Shown piece by piece: positions 1 through 12,726 of a stretch of 64,000 nucleotides of DNA. Where the stretch lies: positions 12,514,633 to 12,578,632 of the forward strand of contig OZ037769.1 in the NCBI GenBank assembly GCA_964035545.1, read 5' to 3'. The notes under the pieces are model-generated. The model was not told the DNA's origin, did not search any database, and saw only the letters and a program-made list of their open reading frames with translations. A program made the position numbers and the translations under genes. Source of the DNA: Bugula neritina (Eukaryota; Bryozoa; Gymnolaemata; Cheilostomatida; Bugulidae). Each line of letters starts with the position of its first letter. Within the stretch, counting starts at the first letter, position 1.

Positions 1-522
1 TGTACTAATAGAGTGCTCAGTAGAAACACCAAACACAATTTACAAGTGTTTGACACAGAAAATAGAGGGCTAGGACTCAAGGCTAAAACTAACATATGTG
101 AAGGCGAGTTTGTGTGTGAGTATCTGGGAGAGCTCATTAGTGCAGATGCAGCTAAATCGCGACTGGAGAGCACAACTCCTGCTACTCCACAAACCGCTGG
201 GAATACTAGCTCGTCTTCTATGAACTACTTAATCACAGTGAATGAGTATTTCACATCTGGGAGCACTCGGTGGTGCATAGACGCTCGCAGGTTTGGCAAC
301 ATTGCCAGGTTCATCAATCACTCCTGTCAGCCTAACCTGGTGAGTTTAGTATGTCGAGCCGGATGTGACGTCCCCCGTGTGGCGCTGTTTGCCTGTAGGG
401 ATATTGCTGCAGACGAAGAGCTGACCTTCAGCTATGCTAGTCCCAATTCTGCTCTGTCCACTAAGCCTTGCTTGTGTGGGGCTAAGGATTGCAAGCTTTT
501 CCTACCATTTGATGTCACGTGA
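1..522 (+). CDS. SETMAR: SETMAR-like histone-lysine N-methyltransferase, 3' part (SET and post-SET)
   Basis: The frame is open from the first base of the window, so this is the last part of a longer gene; the first codons read CTNRVL, which matches the final Cys of a pre-SET zinc cluster followed by the N-R-V that opens SET domains of the SETMAR/SUV39 class. The SET core is visible: GLGLKAK, EFVCEYLGEL, RWCIDARRFGNIARFINHSCQPN (pseudoknot with the NHSC cofactor motif) and EELTFSYA. A post-SET C-x-C-x4-C motif (CLCGAKDCKLF) follows, then LPFD just before the TGA. That KPCxCGAKxC-x-x-FLPFD ending is what I recall of SETMAR rather than SUV39 or G9a. The family mono- and dimethylates histone H3 lysines, usually K36 or K4, using S-adenosylmethionine. 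A Ser/Thr-rich insertion sits in the SET-I region (about residues 55-70 as seen here). No mariner transposase is fused downstream, as expected outside anthropoid primates. Confidence 0.85.
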   Translation, partial: CTNRVLSRNTKHNLQVFDTENRGLGLKAKTNICEGEFVCEYLGELISADAAKSRLESTTPATPQTAGNTSSSSMNYLITVNEYFTSGSTRWCIDARRFGNIARFINHSCQPNLVSLVCRAGCDVPRVALFACRDIAADEELTFSYASPNSALSTKPCLCGAKDCKLFLPFDVT

Positions 523-2336
523 TACAGTCATGGACAGGCTGAAGACCTCTGAAACTCCTCTTATGGGAAAGTGATAATTATAATTGTTCTCCATCTGCTT
601 GGAATCATAATCGGGTAGAGACTTTCTATTTTCATAGGTTTATGATTGTCATAGCATGAATAACATGCACAATATTTCACAAGAGTGGGTAGGGTGGGGC
701 AATAGCCTCCCCTCATAAATTCCAGTCACTCTAGTCAAGTATCTCGGTCTTATTTTACCAATAATGAGTTTCATGATTTCTAATTGTGTGAGTGCTTGAC
801 ACTTTTAACTTGTGTTTAGTAAACTTTGCTTTTGTTCAAGTTGGAAATAGTATCCTTCCACTACAAAGAAGTTATATTCAACATTTTCTAAACTCTAATG
901 CGTAATTTTATCACTTTTAGCAAATTTGAAAGCATTATTATCAACTGTATCCATTTTATTACATTTTTACAAAAAATCTAAAGTAAAACTTTATTATTAT
1001 ACAAAGTCATACATATATCTTAAATTCAGACAACTTATTACTTTATGCATTCTAAGATATTCATAATTTTCAAGGATGTCTTCTTTGAGCATGTTTATAG
1101 CACTAGACTTCAAGTTTTCTAATTGATAACCATTTTTGGGTCAATGTCCAACAATACTAGCTGAAATAAAGCAAGTGAATAAATTACATCAAAGCAGAAG
1201 TTTCAGCTATAAGAAAAAGAAGTACAAAACAGTCTATGAATATTATTGTCAATTCCAACAGTACAGTACATAACTGATGATCCAAAAGAACTGTTTTATA
1301 TTACATTACAATATTAAATATCAATTGTTTTAATAGTTCTTTCGCTTGCAGCTCGATGCTAACTCAATCAATGGCTGAATCGGCCACTCAACTAAATAGT
1401 AAACTCAAGAACTAAATAAAAAAAAGTTGAAAAACATACATATTTTTTTCAAATAGTTTAACGAACTTAGCTGGTAAAGTTCACTAGCTTGATCACAAAC
1501 AAAAACAAGTGTAATTTGTAAATTAAAATTTCAGTTTCTCTTCTGTTAAAAACCACTACAATTTTTATAATAACCGTCTATAATCTGTATTATGCTAAAA
1601 AGTTTTTTTTTTGCAAAATTCAATAAAATTATATTATACATCAATTATGAAGTAATAAAAATAATTTTGTTCACAAAGAAAACAATTGAAATGACAACAA
1701 AAGGGTTATAAGCTTATATAGATTTTTCTTAAAGACAATAGCATTGTTTACTATTGTGCTTTATTTCTAACGAAAACTTTGAAATTATGAATTTATGTCA
1801 AGTGTAAACCATAGTCTAACGCAGCTTAAAGCACATTGATAGAAACTGGCTAGTCACCATAGAAACTAGTTATTATTTCTCTCTAAACTTTGTTGTAGAA
1901 TATTATTCCGATTAAATCCACGGCGTGTGGCCCTCACGGCTACCACGCGTTACTACATTCCATCATTCATGTTTACTTGTAAAACAGCTGCACATCATTC
2001 TTGCAAGCTATGTGGACACAACTCCTTCTTTACACTCCCTCCTTTATTCCTTCTCACTGCCTCTTCTACTTGAGACTCTCACATATTATCAAATTATTCT
2101 TTCTACTCTCTAGCCTACTAATACCTCACAACGGCATTTTGTGATAATTTATATTATGTATAATAATAAAATCTGTTAGTCTTCGCTACTAAGTTCAAAA
2201 TATTATGATAATTGTACTATTCTAATGTAAACAACAGATAATGGTATTGTGACAGCAATTTTATAGATGTATCTGGTAACTTGGAGTTGTCTTCTATAAC
2301 TGATAGCATTATAGTGTGAAATAAACATCTGCGTTT
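523..2336. other. Gene-free spacer, SET gene 3' flank
   Basis: AT-rich sequence with no convincing exon. Candidate polyadenylation hexamers on the + strand (for example AATAAA at 1165-1170) could serve the SET gene. The far end would hold the 3' UTR of the minus-strand receptor gene. Confidence 0.5.
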
Positions 2337-5300
2337 TCAAACATTCTGTACAGTTGGTAACGGTTCCAAGTCACCCGGATCATTAATGATAAGAACAGTA
2401 GATCTAGGTCTTAGAGAATTCCTTCCATGCTCTGAAGATTTGCATATGGTCCTTGACCCTTTCGGATCATTCTCAATGGGAAACAGTTTGCTGATACATA
2501 TCTGTGTTATAAAGGCGTGACGAAACTTCTTAGACATGGCACTGGAAATAAATGTGAGAGAGAATGAGTGACATGGTATACAATGAACGATGCCTAATTA
2601 TCTACCAACTATACTAGTAGAGATGGCACACAATAATCACACTGATATATTCCTATACTTGTATATCCACTCGTTGTACCCACTTGTCGTCAATTTATTG
2701 CAAAAGTAGCTCTTATATTTAAGTTTATAAATACATAAATTTATATTAGAATGAGATGAACTAATTAGCATTCTCTGTTCTGATTGGTGGTTACAATTTA
2801 AAGTGCTTCTTTTTTACCATAACTAAATGTATTCTAAAACACCCAATATTATCAAGCGTCAATGCCAAGGAAAAAAACTCCATTATAAGCATAATAAACT
2901 TTACTTAATAGAAATAACCATTCTTATTTTTTCCAAGTTTTACTTTTAAATCGGCCAATGCAATTGGTTGTGCATATCTAGTGAATGAATAACATAATAA
3001 AATATTAATGTTATTACCTGTAAAGGATAGGGTTCATTGCACTGTTTGTATAAGCCATGATCTTTACTGATAGATAAAACCAGTCATTATAAAACCTCTT
3101 GTGCTCAGCTGCGAAGGAGTTGTACACTACCCAGGACCTGTACGGGAGCCACAGTACAGCAAACAACACTGTCACCACAATCAGCATCTTCACTACCTGG
3201 AAGATAAACGTCATCATGTTTATTGCTGAAGTTGTCCTCTTTTTTTAATTTTAAAGGCTTCTAATCATAAGTCTAATGACTACATGTATTACCTTATTTT
3301 AATGCATCACCATTTTAGTTTGTCAAATTATCTACCATCTAATCCACATAATAATAAGGGCTGACGAATTAGACAATAGTAAATAAAAATTTTAAGCAAC
3401 AAATTCTACAGGTGGGATCCAGCTGAATCAATGGATGAATGTCAAATGGACAGATAACTCCTGCAAACTCATACCAGCATGATTTTGCAAAAGAGTCTGC
3501 ACATAGAGGAGTGGTTAGCTTAAGCTGGAAAGTGTTAACCTTCAGTTGAAGAACATCAGTTATTGATTTAACAGCAATGCTTATGCAATGATGCTTTCCT
3601 CTTTGCATCTTTTGCCCAGAAAATTATTGTTTATATACATGTCCAATGAGAGAAAGTTTAAGCTTTTACCAATTAGCCTTGTTATAACAATGAAGAAACC
3701 ACAGTGTATAAGTCATCTAGTAGTATCTATGTTCTTCTACAAGGTAGCAATTGCTGGTTGTAATTCGTTAATATTGTGTACAGTGTGCTCAGTAATAACG
3801 AACTCATTATCTGCAGCTCCTGCTGTTAATGCATCTTTCCTGGTTGTTTGATGGCCAGACATCATAATCTAATACGAATTTATAATAATCACAATCATTT
3901 CTAGCTATTGACATATGTATATTTTTCTTTAATTACTTGAGTTACACTTATATTGGTTTAACTAATCAATATTTTATTAGTTAATTGAGTCTTTGTAAAG
4001 AAAAGATTAAGCATTGCAGCTTTACTTTACTTAAACTGAGTTTAGATAGTTCGATACAACTGGTCATTTAATTTTATTGTTTTCATCTTCCTAATTAGCT
4101 TGGATTTTCTGAGAAAGCTTTGGTAAAAGAGTTATTCAATACAACATTGTTTTGAATAACTACATGTAACATCTCTAAAGGTGTTTGTATGTTGTCCTTA
4201 GAGAGTAAGTAGCAGTATGTAATAAATTGAGCTAACTATGCAAAGCATGCATCATTCCAGTAAAACAATGGCTGCACTGACGCATTATACTCTATTCTAC
4301 GAAAAACAAGTCACACATTTTGTTTTAAAGTAACAACTACATATCTGGCCACTAAACTCGGATCTAATCATTTCTGTGAAAATGAAAACAATAACTTAAA
4401 CAATTTCTTTAAAATATGCAGTCATTTTGGTAGAAATATCTGTTAAGAATCTCAAAGTCCCCGAGGTCTAGGGTTTGAATCTCAGTGGGGACAAAAGTTT
4501 TACAATATTGTAACAAAAATGCAATAAACTCTGAAATGCAACTCATTAACCATTTGAGTTTACCTACTTAAGCTCAGGAGTTCAACTTATAAATACATAG
4601 TAACCTCATCACGTATATTATTGCTACTCAACTTTAGCTATTATAGCCGAAACTCATTATATAAGATAGGTAACTATTATTGCATTATTTACTAAAGTAT
4701 AATTTAGTTGGAGAGTAATGTTTAGATCTAGTCAATGTCAGGAGAATCTGGCTGCCTGAAGCCTGTCTTATATTCGTAAGACATGTTTTCTATTGGTCTA
4801 ATCAAATATGAGTTTCTGTCTAATTTGTTTGAACCCTCGTGCTGCTGTAGAAAATAGTCATGTGAGTTCTTCGATTTTAGGTAATAATGGCACAATTGGA
4901 GAAGTAAGTAAAAATGGCCACTGATGCTTAATTTTCCCAAACCCATGCCCTCAACTCGTAAACCCCCTTCCTAAATTCAAACCTTTATCCCAAACCTAAA
5001 CCCTCCCTGCCAAATCCCCAACCCCCTACCCTAAATCCTAATATTGAAAATGTGCCATTTTTACCTACTTTTCAAATTGTGCCATTTTTACCGGACACCA
5101 AGTTCTTGAGTTGGTAAAAATGCTTTATTGTTTTTTATTGTCTTTTTATATCAAAAGAGTTCACCTTTAGTCCCACGTTGATAAAGTTTGAATAGTGTCT
5201 GCATGATATGTTAATCAAAGCTAAAAAATACTGAAGAAGCTTTACGAAAATAAGCTTCAAAGTTATTTACTGCTGCAAAGTTTTACAAATTGTTGTGTTT

Positions 5301-8300
5301 ATTTGGCTTTAGGCACATAGGTACAAGGATGACATTTTTATAAGCATCAGCTTAAATTATACTATAAATTTATCATCACACCGTGTTGTTAACCACAACA
5401 GCTTGATACTTAATGGAAGACTTGCAAAATAAACTTGTTATAGGTAAAATAAACGGTATAGGTAAGGTGATTCAAAATATAATGAATCATTAATTTCCAA
5501 TAATCTCAACCAACGTATTAACTTTTACATAAACATTTTCAGAGACACTATGCTAGACAGGCGTATATTCTAGAACTTATCATGTAGCTCCTGGTGAGAT
5601 TTGAACTCTAGCCATAAGACGCTGGAGTAGAATACCGCTGTGGTGTTATTGATTAAAATAGTGTTAGAGTATTTAGCTGCAGGTTTACCAAAACAGGCAT
5701 AACCCCTTGGCACATCCTTGTATATAATTACGATATAGTGAATATGTCCACTAGACACTTTAAGTGGCTTTACTGCTGATGAAGACCAACAAGTTTATTT
5801 AAGTGAGCTTATATACAGTTCATCGGCAAGTTGAAATGCATTGATTTGTAGTTATGGAAAATCTCTGTCAATCACATTATAGTTTTTATAGCCGTTTATG
5901 TAAAAGAATACCTATAAATTGATGAATTTATTATATCCAGATTGGATAAAATGTTTTCAAAAAAGTAAATAGTTTCAGATCCAATAAAGTCACAAATACG
6001 TCTTTTAGAACTTAAGACTGGGAACAGCTACTTAGTTAGTAAGTAAAAGCATTAGAGTACAGCACTTGGACTTCTGTACTTATAATAGCTGAAGTGGTTA
6101 AATGAGCTAAATTAAACGACTAGTTCATTGCTTAACTAAGCCAATTATTCAACCTACACTACTTTTAATATTGTTATATGTTTTGATTGCAATACCATTA
6201 CCCTTGTTGGTGAAACTGTTTAATGTAATTATTGGATCTGTTATCTTTTAGGTTTTCACGTAGATAAGACAATTTTTGAAATGAAATTAAAATTAATGTG
6301 TAAAGGTTGACAGCCATAGTTTGCTGTAACTGTAGAGTGCAGCGAAATGGTGTCTCTAGAATAATATATAGTTTATTATCTATGAATTCTTTTAGCAATG
6401 TCTACAGCTATACTCATTCATTTGAGTTTACTAGTATTAAAACGTTTATTGATTACTATTTATATTATGCCATATTCTAAAACTTCAACATTGCATAATT
6501 GAAGATTTTCAATTCAAACGATTATAATATAGTTTATCATACTGTGAGCTATATTTTTATATTTGAAAGAAACCAATCTTTAGCAAAGTTACCACTATAA
6601 TTATTGTGTCCATCAAATTGCTAAAAGTTATGATTAGAATAATAATTGAAATGCTTTCATCTGTCAATATCTGTATTGAGTAAAAGGTTATCATACGAGC
6701 TATTTTAGCTTCTATATGATTGATTTTAAAGCTCACTGTCGACATCAAACTTTCTCCTTTTAAATTTAAAGATTGAGCAGCATGATGAACAATACACTTG
6801 TGCATGTTGAACGTGCTAGATTTGATGTGTATCAATTTTCATTACAAATTATTATATATTGGGTCCTCACTGGCATTAGAATTCAACATTTTAGTTCAGT
6901 TATTATAAATACAAACAAATGTTATAGTTGGTTGTTTGCATCCGGAGAAAATGAAATAGAAGAACAGAAAATTGAGTATATACCATTAGCTTACTGAAAG
7001 AGCGAAAGTTATTTAGGATGAGATGTTACACCGGTATCTTTTCTTGTGGGCAACTCCATTCAGTAGGACAAAAAGCTAGTTTGCTTTAACATTAAAGCTG
7101 AGAAAATATCTCCAGCAGTCAGGTATGATAACAAATGTTTTACGAAACCCTCTTACATATATCTGAATGACATGCAACACACTTTTGATAAGGATACATG
7201 CAAATTAAAATCACATGAAAAATACTATAAAACAAAATATTAGTTGTGAAAGTAGGTTTTTTACCCGCGACAAATGTTTTAAAAGTAAAAAAACTTTTAT
7301 AGAAGCATGCAGGAAGTAAAACTCAAAGCAGTAATTCATGTCGACAACTAGAAGCGCACATTGTGTGCAGCACATAGGACGCAGAAATTCATAGTAGCTG
7401 TTCAAATTAAGTCCTCTTTGATTTCAAGATGATCGTTTTACAACAGTTTGAGAATTGTTACTATATTTATCAGTCTAAATAAAATGTAAAATTACCAATA
7501 AAACATTAATGCATATCATAACATTATTACATATATATAAACATAGGAGTACGCAAGTGTAACACACGCACACGCACACACACACACGCACACACACACA
7601 CACAAACACACACACGCACACACGCACACACGCAGCTCACACACACACACACACACACGCACACACACAAACACACTCACACACACACAAACACACAATA
7701 TGTATTATTATTACATACAGTGTTATTGTTTTATAAACAAATATTGAATTGCACTTTTAAAGATTTGCTAAGCCACTAAAAATGAATTTAAATCTAAAGG
7801 TAAAAAATTATAGTTGAAGTTTATTTTAATAATGAAGTTTTTTCTAAAAGTTTGCAATAATTTCTACATACTGTTTTATAACACTTTAAGCTCTATTGAA
7901 GCATCAGAAAATAACAGTACAATAATGCATTAATTAATATTTTTAAACTTGGATGAATTATAGAATTTAATACAAGTTCTAAAAATTATTGTGTAAAAGA
8001 TGTTTTCAATACACATTCAATGTTTTTATCTGTTTATTTAGTAAGCTTTCATTAGCAGCATACAATGCTAATTTTAAAAGCAATGAGTCAAGCAAAAGTC
8101 AGGTTTAGTAAGTAAATAACAGAGCTGCTATTTTAACAATTGCTAATTGGAGCTACATGACTATAATATAATATATTAATAGTTGGTACTTAGCGTGGCA
8201 CCGTGATTTCCATACCCTATAGCAGTGGTTCCCAACCTTTTTCATACCATTCCTGCTTTCACAAATATTTACTACTAATTTCCTCCTTTTGAAAATTGCA

Positions 8301-9814
8301 CTTTATACGCACTCAAAAATGACTGACAACATATGATGATACAAATCTATATTTTTCTATCAAATTTGATTATAATACAATGGTTACAATATTATTATGC
8401 ATGTATAAAACGCAGAGCAGTTTAATTATTAATAATGTGATGAATACAGTTGATGCTTTTGTGCCAACTTGCTGACTCTGTTTTTGACAAGCCAAACCTC
8501 AGGTCGCTCAATGCAAGTCAAGGCACATAGAAAGGCACATAGAAAGGTGGTGACACCAAAATTCTTAGTGCTTTGTCAGCTATGCGTTGATATAGATTTT
8601 ACTCATTGAAACCCATAGAACTGGTCATTTAGTAAAGACTGCATCGCGGAATTATTAAATATACTTAAATGAAATCCTTCTGTAACTCACTACTAAAATC
8701 TAATCAACAGAGCGTTGAAATGAGTCACATAAAATGGGGTCACGTGTCAAGTTGAGAAAAAGTCAGATAAGCATGTACTTTAGAAAATATGGGTTGAAAA
8801 TTCAGAAATCATTAGTGAATTGCATGAAATGTTTAGAAATGGAATTACTTCTTTAAAAAGTCAAAATTATCCTCAGGTTGGGAACTACTGGTGTGGAAAT
8901 TGGAGATCTGGATTGATCCCCACTAGAGGCAGGTATTTTACAACTAGAAATGAGTTTTAAGTTGGCAATTAATATTTTACCTGAAGTCGAGCTGCTTGAA
9001 GCCGTTTTGCTGCTTCTACACCAACTCCCTTGTGCACAGTGCATCTTATTTCAAGCTTATCTTTTTTCAAGTGTTGAGTTTCTGGCTTGTCCTGCAAGTT
9101 TGGGGAGGTAAGCGACATCTTCAAACCTCTGGCACTGTGACACAGAGTTCTGGCTATGAGAGTGTAAAGTGTGCAGGTGGCGGCCAACGGTAGAATGTAG
9201 AAAAGAACCAAGTCAACCATGTAAATATATGCATATTCATCCCTCTCTACTCTGTAAGTACACGTCTGTATGGTTACATTTTCATCGACTAGTCTATATG
9301 GGAATGTTGTGGCCAAGTACAACCAGCTTGAGTGATACAGAACACCAAAAACCCAAAGCGAAAGTATCACCAACTTGGCACGGTGATGAGTACAAAGACT
9401 TTGGGCACGGATTGGATGACAAATGCCGATGTATCTCTCTACTGTGAACGCCGTGATGCACAAAGCCGAGGTATTTATTCCTAAATATTGGAGGAAAATA
9501 AAAATCGCACAAAATACTGGTCCTAAGAAGAACTGTCCGCGGTAAAAAAATGAATCGAACATAGCAGGCAGAGTACAGCTTAGCAAGATTAGCACATCTG
9601 AACAGGCCAAGCTAACCAAATAGAAGTTGGTTATGGTTCGCATTTCTTCACTTCTAATCACCACGACGATAACCAACACATTTCCTAATAGTCCAGTTAG
9701 GAAAACAATTATCAAAAGTAAAGTAGCAACAATTTGGTAGGTTGAGCTAAAATCAACTGCCTCATTTTGCTCAGATATAAAAGTAGTAGAATTCAAAGAT
9801 AACTCTGATCCCAT
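2337..9814 (-). CDS. Thyrotropin-releasing-hormone-receptor-like GPCR (three exons)
   Basis: Class A neuropeptide receptor of the plasma membrane. Coding exons on the minus strand: 9814-8981, 3196-3018 and 2541-2337. They join in phases 0 and 2 to give 405 codons plus stop, with GT-AG at every boundary. Exon 1 carries TM1 to the third intracellular loop: GNVLVIVVVIR in TM1, LACSD in TM2, then LQYLGINTSALCITAFTVERYIGICHP across TM3, with ERY in place of DRY. Exon 2 carries TM6-TM7, including LFAVLWLPYR and NSAMNPILY. Exon 3 starts SAMSKKFRHAF (helix 8) and ends in a short Ser/Arg-rich tail. The TM3 stretch and the W-x-PYR motif are very close to what I know of vertebrate TRHR, so the subfamily call is strong. 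In lophotrochozoans this clade responds to EFLGamide-type peptides; that this receptor does so is inference. N-glycosylation sequons (NST) lie in the N-terminal region. Intron 1 (5.8 kb) contains several repeats; intron 2 is 476 bp. Confidence 0.93.
4456..4492 (+). repeat. tRNA-3'-half-like fragment (SINE remnant?)
   Basis: A short hairpin with GTCCCC at one end and GGGGAC at the other surrounds GGGTTTGAATCTC, which resembles a Pol III B box. No A box is seen, so this would be only a relic. It lies in intron 1 of the TRH-receptor-like gene. Confidence 0.3.
4880..5092. mobile_element. Short inverted-repeat element (MITE-like) in receptor intron 1
   Basis: The two ends are imperfect inverted repeats of about 38 bp: GGTAATAATGGCACAATTGG at the left, matched by the reverse complement of CAAATTGTGCCATTTTTACC at the right. 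The interior is a strand-asymmetric C-rich run of irregular CCCTAAA/CCCAAA words. No coding potential and no certain target-site duplication. Confidence 0.55.
7561..7696. repeat. (CA)n microsatellite with CGCA interruptions
   Basis: Nearly pure CA dinucleotides broken by CG, AAA and CTC interruptions, in intron 1 of the receptor gene. A Cys/Val-rich open frame on the minus strand here is only a by-product of the repeat. Confidence 0.95.
8223..8890. mobile_element. Non-autonomous hAT-like element
   Basis: It starts CAGTGGTTCCCAACCT and ends AGGTTGGGAACTACTG; the two 16-bp ends are inverted with one mismatch. CAGTGGTTCCCAACC is a familiar terminus of hAT-superfamily MITEs. The 668-bp interior has no transposase frame. 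I do not see a clean 8-bp target duplication. It lies just downstream of the exon 1 donor site of the receptor gene. Confidence 0.65.
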
Positions 9815-10386
9815 GATGCTGCCTAATCTGTTGGAGACTGCTGCCTGCGCTTCATTCCCCTTGTGCTGATTTGATGAGCTGGTAGCTGCTTCAATAGACT
9901 GTGCTTGAATGAAAAGGCAGCCTTCTCTAAATTATTGAATTTATGCAAATTGAGTATATATGGAATACAGTTATATGTACAATGCATAGTGTCTTACATA
10001 AACCGACATTACATTATGTTGTACATAGTAATGTTATGCAAATTATATCTCTTAGGAGTTATTTTCCAGGATAATGTTCTACCTATGAATATGTGTACTG
10101 CACAGATTTCGACATTCCCTTAATTTCTGATGAAGTTTACTTGAAGAAAACAGACTATAATAACATGTGTTGTAATAGTATGATTGCGCTGTTGTGCCAG
10201 CAGCTGCTGAATTGCTATGATGGTTCGCATGACATGCAGCTGCTTACAGTGCAAAAGTTATTGTAATCAATGGCTTTTAAAAAACATAGCTTAGCGCTGT
10301 TACCTTGAATATTGCATTTACCTTGCAATTGGTGAGGTGTTTGAATGCTTTAAGTTATAAATTGTTTGAATGTAAATTCTTTAAAG
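9815..10386. promoter_or_regulatory. Upstream region of the TRH-receptor-like gene
   Basis: No coding exon is seen. By position it should hold the 5' UTR and promoter of the minus-strand receptor gene. No specific promoter element can be named with confidence. Confidence 0.3.
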
Positions 10387-11707
10387 TAGGGGTAAGGGGG
10401 GGCACAACGGGCCGAATTTTGCATTTGTTGCTCTCATTCGTCTGTTTTTTAAGTTACTAGTTCAATAATCTCTAGTCTTAATGCTACATCTGTTGTCTAT
10501 TACAGGTACCAGTTTGTTGTTTCTATCTCTTTCACAACTTTCAGAATAATGAAATTTTCATGACCAAAAAATTGGCCCATTGTGCCCCGGTACCGGGGTA
10601 CAATGGGCCACTGGGTGGGACACAACAAATATATGGAAATTTTGCGTATTTTGTTATATCTGATCTTTATTTATTTAATAATACAAATAAATAAAGATAC
10701 TCTTTTAGATTTACAGCAAAATTCATGTTTTAGCTGTACAGTTTGTGCCACTACGGATAGCAGAGGAGGGCAAAATCAAACGCACGTCACTCGGTTCTGC
10801 AGTGCCATTATCATTACTGTTTAAAACTAAAAATGTTTTGTTATTTTTACTTCAGAGCAACGTTTATTAAAAAAAACTTTACTAAAATGTACTACAAAAT
10901 TCTGAGTGAACTTTTTTCAATGAACTGTAGCTAAGGTGCATGCATGGCTGAGGCTTGTGACTGGAGTACGGAAGGGAGAGGGGGGAGCAAATGAGCAAAT
11001 CACAATTTATTTCAGTCAAATGCATGTATATTCCCTCAATGGTGTAATATATAATGATTATCATGACTATCTACTAGTAGCAACAGCAGAGTGTTTTGTA
11101 TTATGTATAAAATGGCAAAGCTTCAACCTCACCAGATGTATGTATTAGGAGAGCTTCAACTTGTAGTTTTGTAGTCTTACCATGATGTCTTTGATATTTT
11201 ACAAAAAGGTCAGAAATGGCTATATCTATAGATTTTAGTAACATTTCAACCAACTTTTTGGGCAAACAAACTAATAACAGTGATCAGGGTGCAATAATCA
11301 GGTGGCCCATTGTGCCCCGGTCAGCGTGGCCCATTGTGCCCCGTGTGGCCAAATTGAAAATAAATGTGCCTCAAGGAAAATTTATTTCAGTGTTTGCTGT
11401 TATACTAGAAAAGCATTGTAGAGACAAGCAATGGCAACAATATTAGTAAAATCTAGGCTTCTTGCCTTTGAGTGTAAAAAGTTATAAGGCTTCAACGACA
11501 TCCTAAAAAATTTACAAAAAGTAGGCAAAAACAGTTTTTCACTCGCCTTTTCAACACGTATGTTCCGCAAGTGTTGAAACTACAAAGGCTAAATAATTAT
11601 GTCAATATCTTTTTATGGAGAAAAAATCACAACTCTAAGTCAATAAGTTCTCTCACAATTTGGCCGTCTTTTTGTACCCCTATGACCGTTGTGCCCCGTT
11701 ACCCCTA
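10387..11707. mobile_element. 1.3 kb terminal-inverted-repeat DNA element with internal GGCCCATTGTGCCCC motifs
   Basis: The left end reads TAGGGGTAA followed by a G-run and GCACAACGGG; the right end reads CCGTTGTGCCCCGTTACCCCTA, its near-perfect inverse. TA at each edge may be a TA target duplication. Inside, the word GGCCCATTGTGCCCCGG recurs: once as a near-perfect palindrome around 10574-10611 and twice in tandem around 11302-11342. No transposase frame is intact. I cannot assign a superfamily. Confidence 0.6.
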
Positions 11708-12726
11708 TAGTTATCAAGATTGCAATAACATATATATTATTTTATGATGTTATATAATCATAACCTAATTATATCATATATTATTATATTATTGCTTTCG
11801 AAAATAAACTTGCAGAAACTCAGCTTGTTGCAGTAGAATTGAAAAAGGTTTTAAGAATGTTGGTTCTAAGCAAGATGCTAATCTGTTGTAGTAATTTGTG
11901 CAATTACTGTGCGTGAGTTCCTAGCTTGTAATTATAGTCTATTTATCCACATCAATAAAGTATTTAAATAAGATTCAACGAGGTTTATTTACTACTAAGT
12001 ATAATAAGAGATATCAAAAGTACACAGATTAAAAACACTACATCTTTACTATTCGAGTACGCTCTCTCTACTACTTGCTACATTGCTGGGGGTTATCACA
12101 TGACGCACTCTTATTGGCTAAGGGGACGCGCGTATTATGTACTCACTAATCTGTAGCACAATTTCAATGTGTCTTATCTAAGATACACTTAGCAAAATTC
12201 TCTCATTAATTTATTTTGTTGAAAAACTTGAACCATATTTGCTACCACTTAATTTCTATAGAAGATGCAAGACTGAGTTTAGTATTATAGATATAAAAAT
12301 GTAGCCAAATATATTAATACATTCTTAGGTAAACTGGAAGAACATTTTAATTGATGAAACGAAAGTTAAACTCTTTTTAATTATAAAAAGTTTAAACGAT
12401 GCCAATAACTTATGTATATAGATTTGAAGTTTGGTCAAAGTAGAAATTACAGCTCACAAAATCTTATAGTAATAATTTGCTTAATGCTGTTTATTATTGT
12501 TATATCATTATTAGGCAAATCATTTATTAATTGAGCTGCTTAATTTAGATGAAAGCATCAAAAAGTTACTATATGACACTGACATTATGCACTTCTCCGC
12601 CATTAATTTTATTTAGTTTCATGATAAATACAGCAGTGTGACAGTGTGACATCAACGCAGATGATAACTGGGAAATTAACGTTATAATACAAATCTGATG
12701 GTTCGGTCGTCCATAGCATAAAAGCT
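11708..12726. other. Gene-free spacer
   Basis: AT-rich, no exon recognised. Its right part probably includes the 3' UTR of the minus-strand gene that ends at 12727. Confidence 0.5.

Noticed and set aside
1-2336. SETMAR transposase fusion
   Set aside because: No mariner transposase text or TIRs follow the SET stop codon.
5570-5650. tRNA-like fragment on the minus strand
   Set aside because: Only a B-box-like GAGTTCAAATCTC is visible; too weak to list.
7516-7698. Cys/Val-rich 60-codon frame
   Set aside because: Translation of the (CA)n microsatellite.
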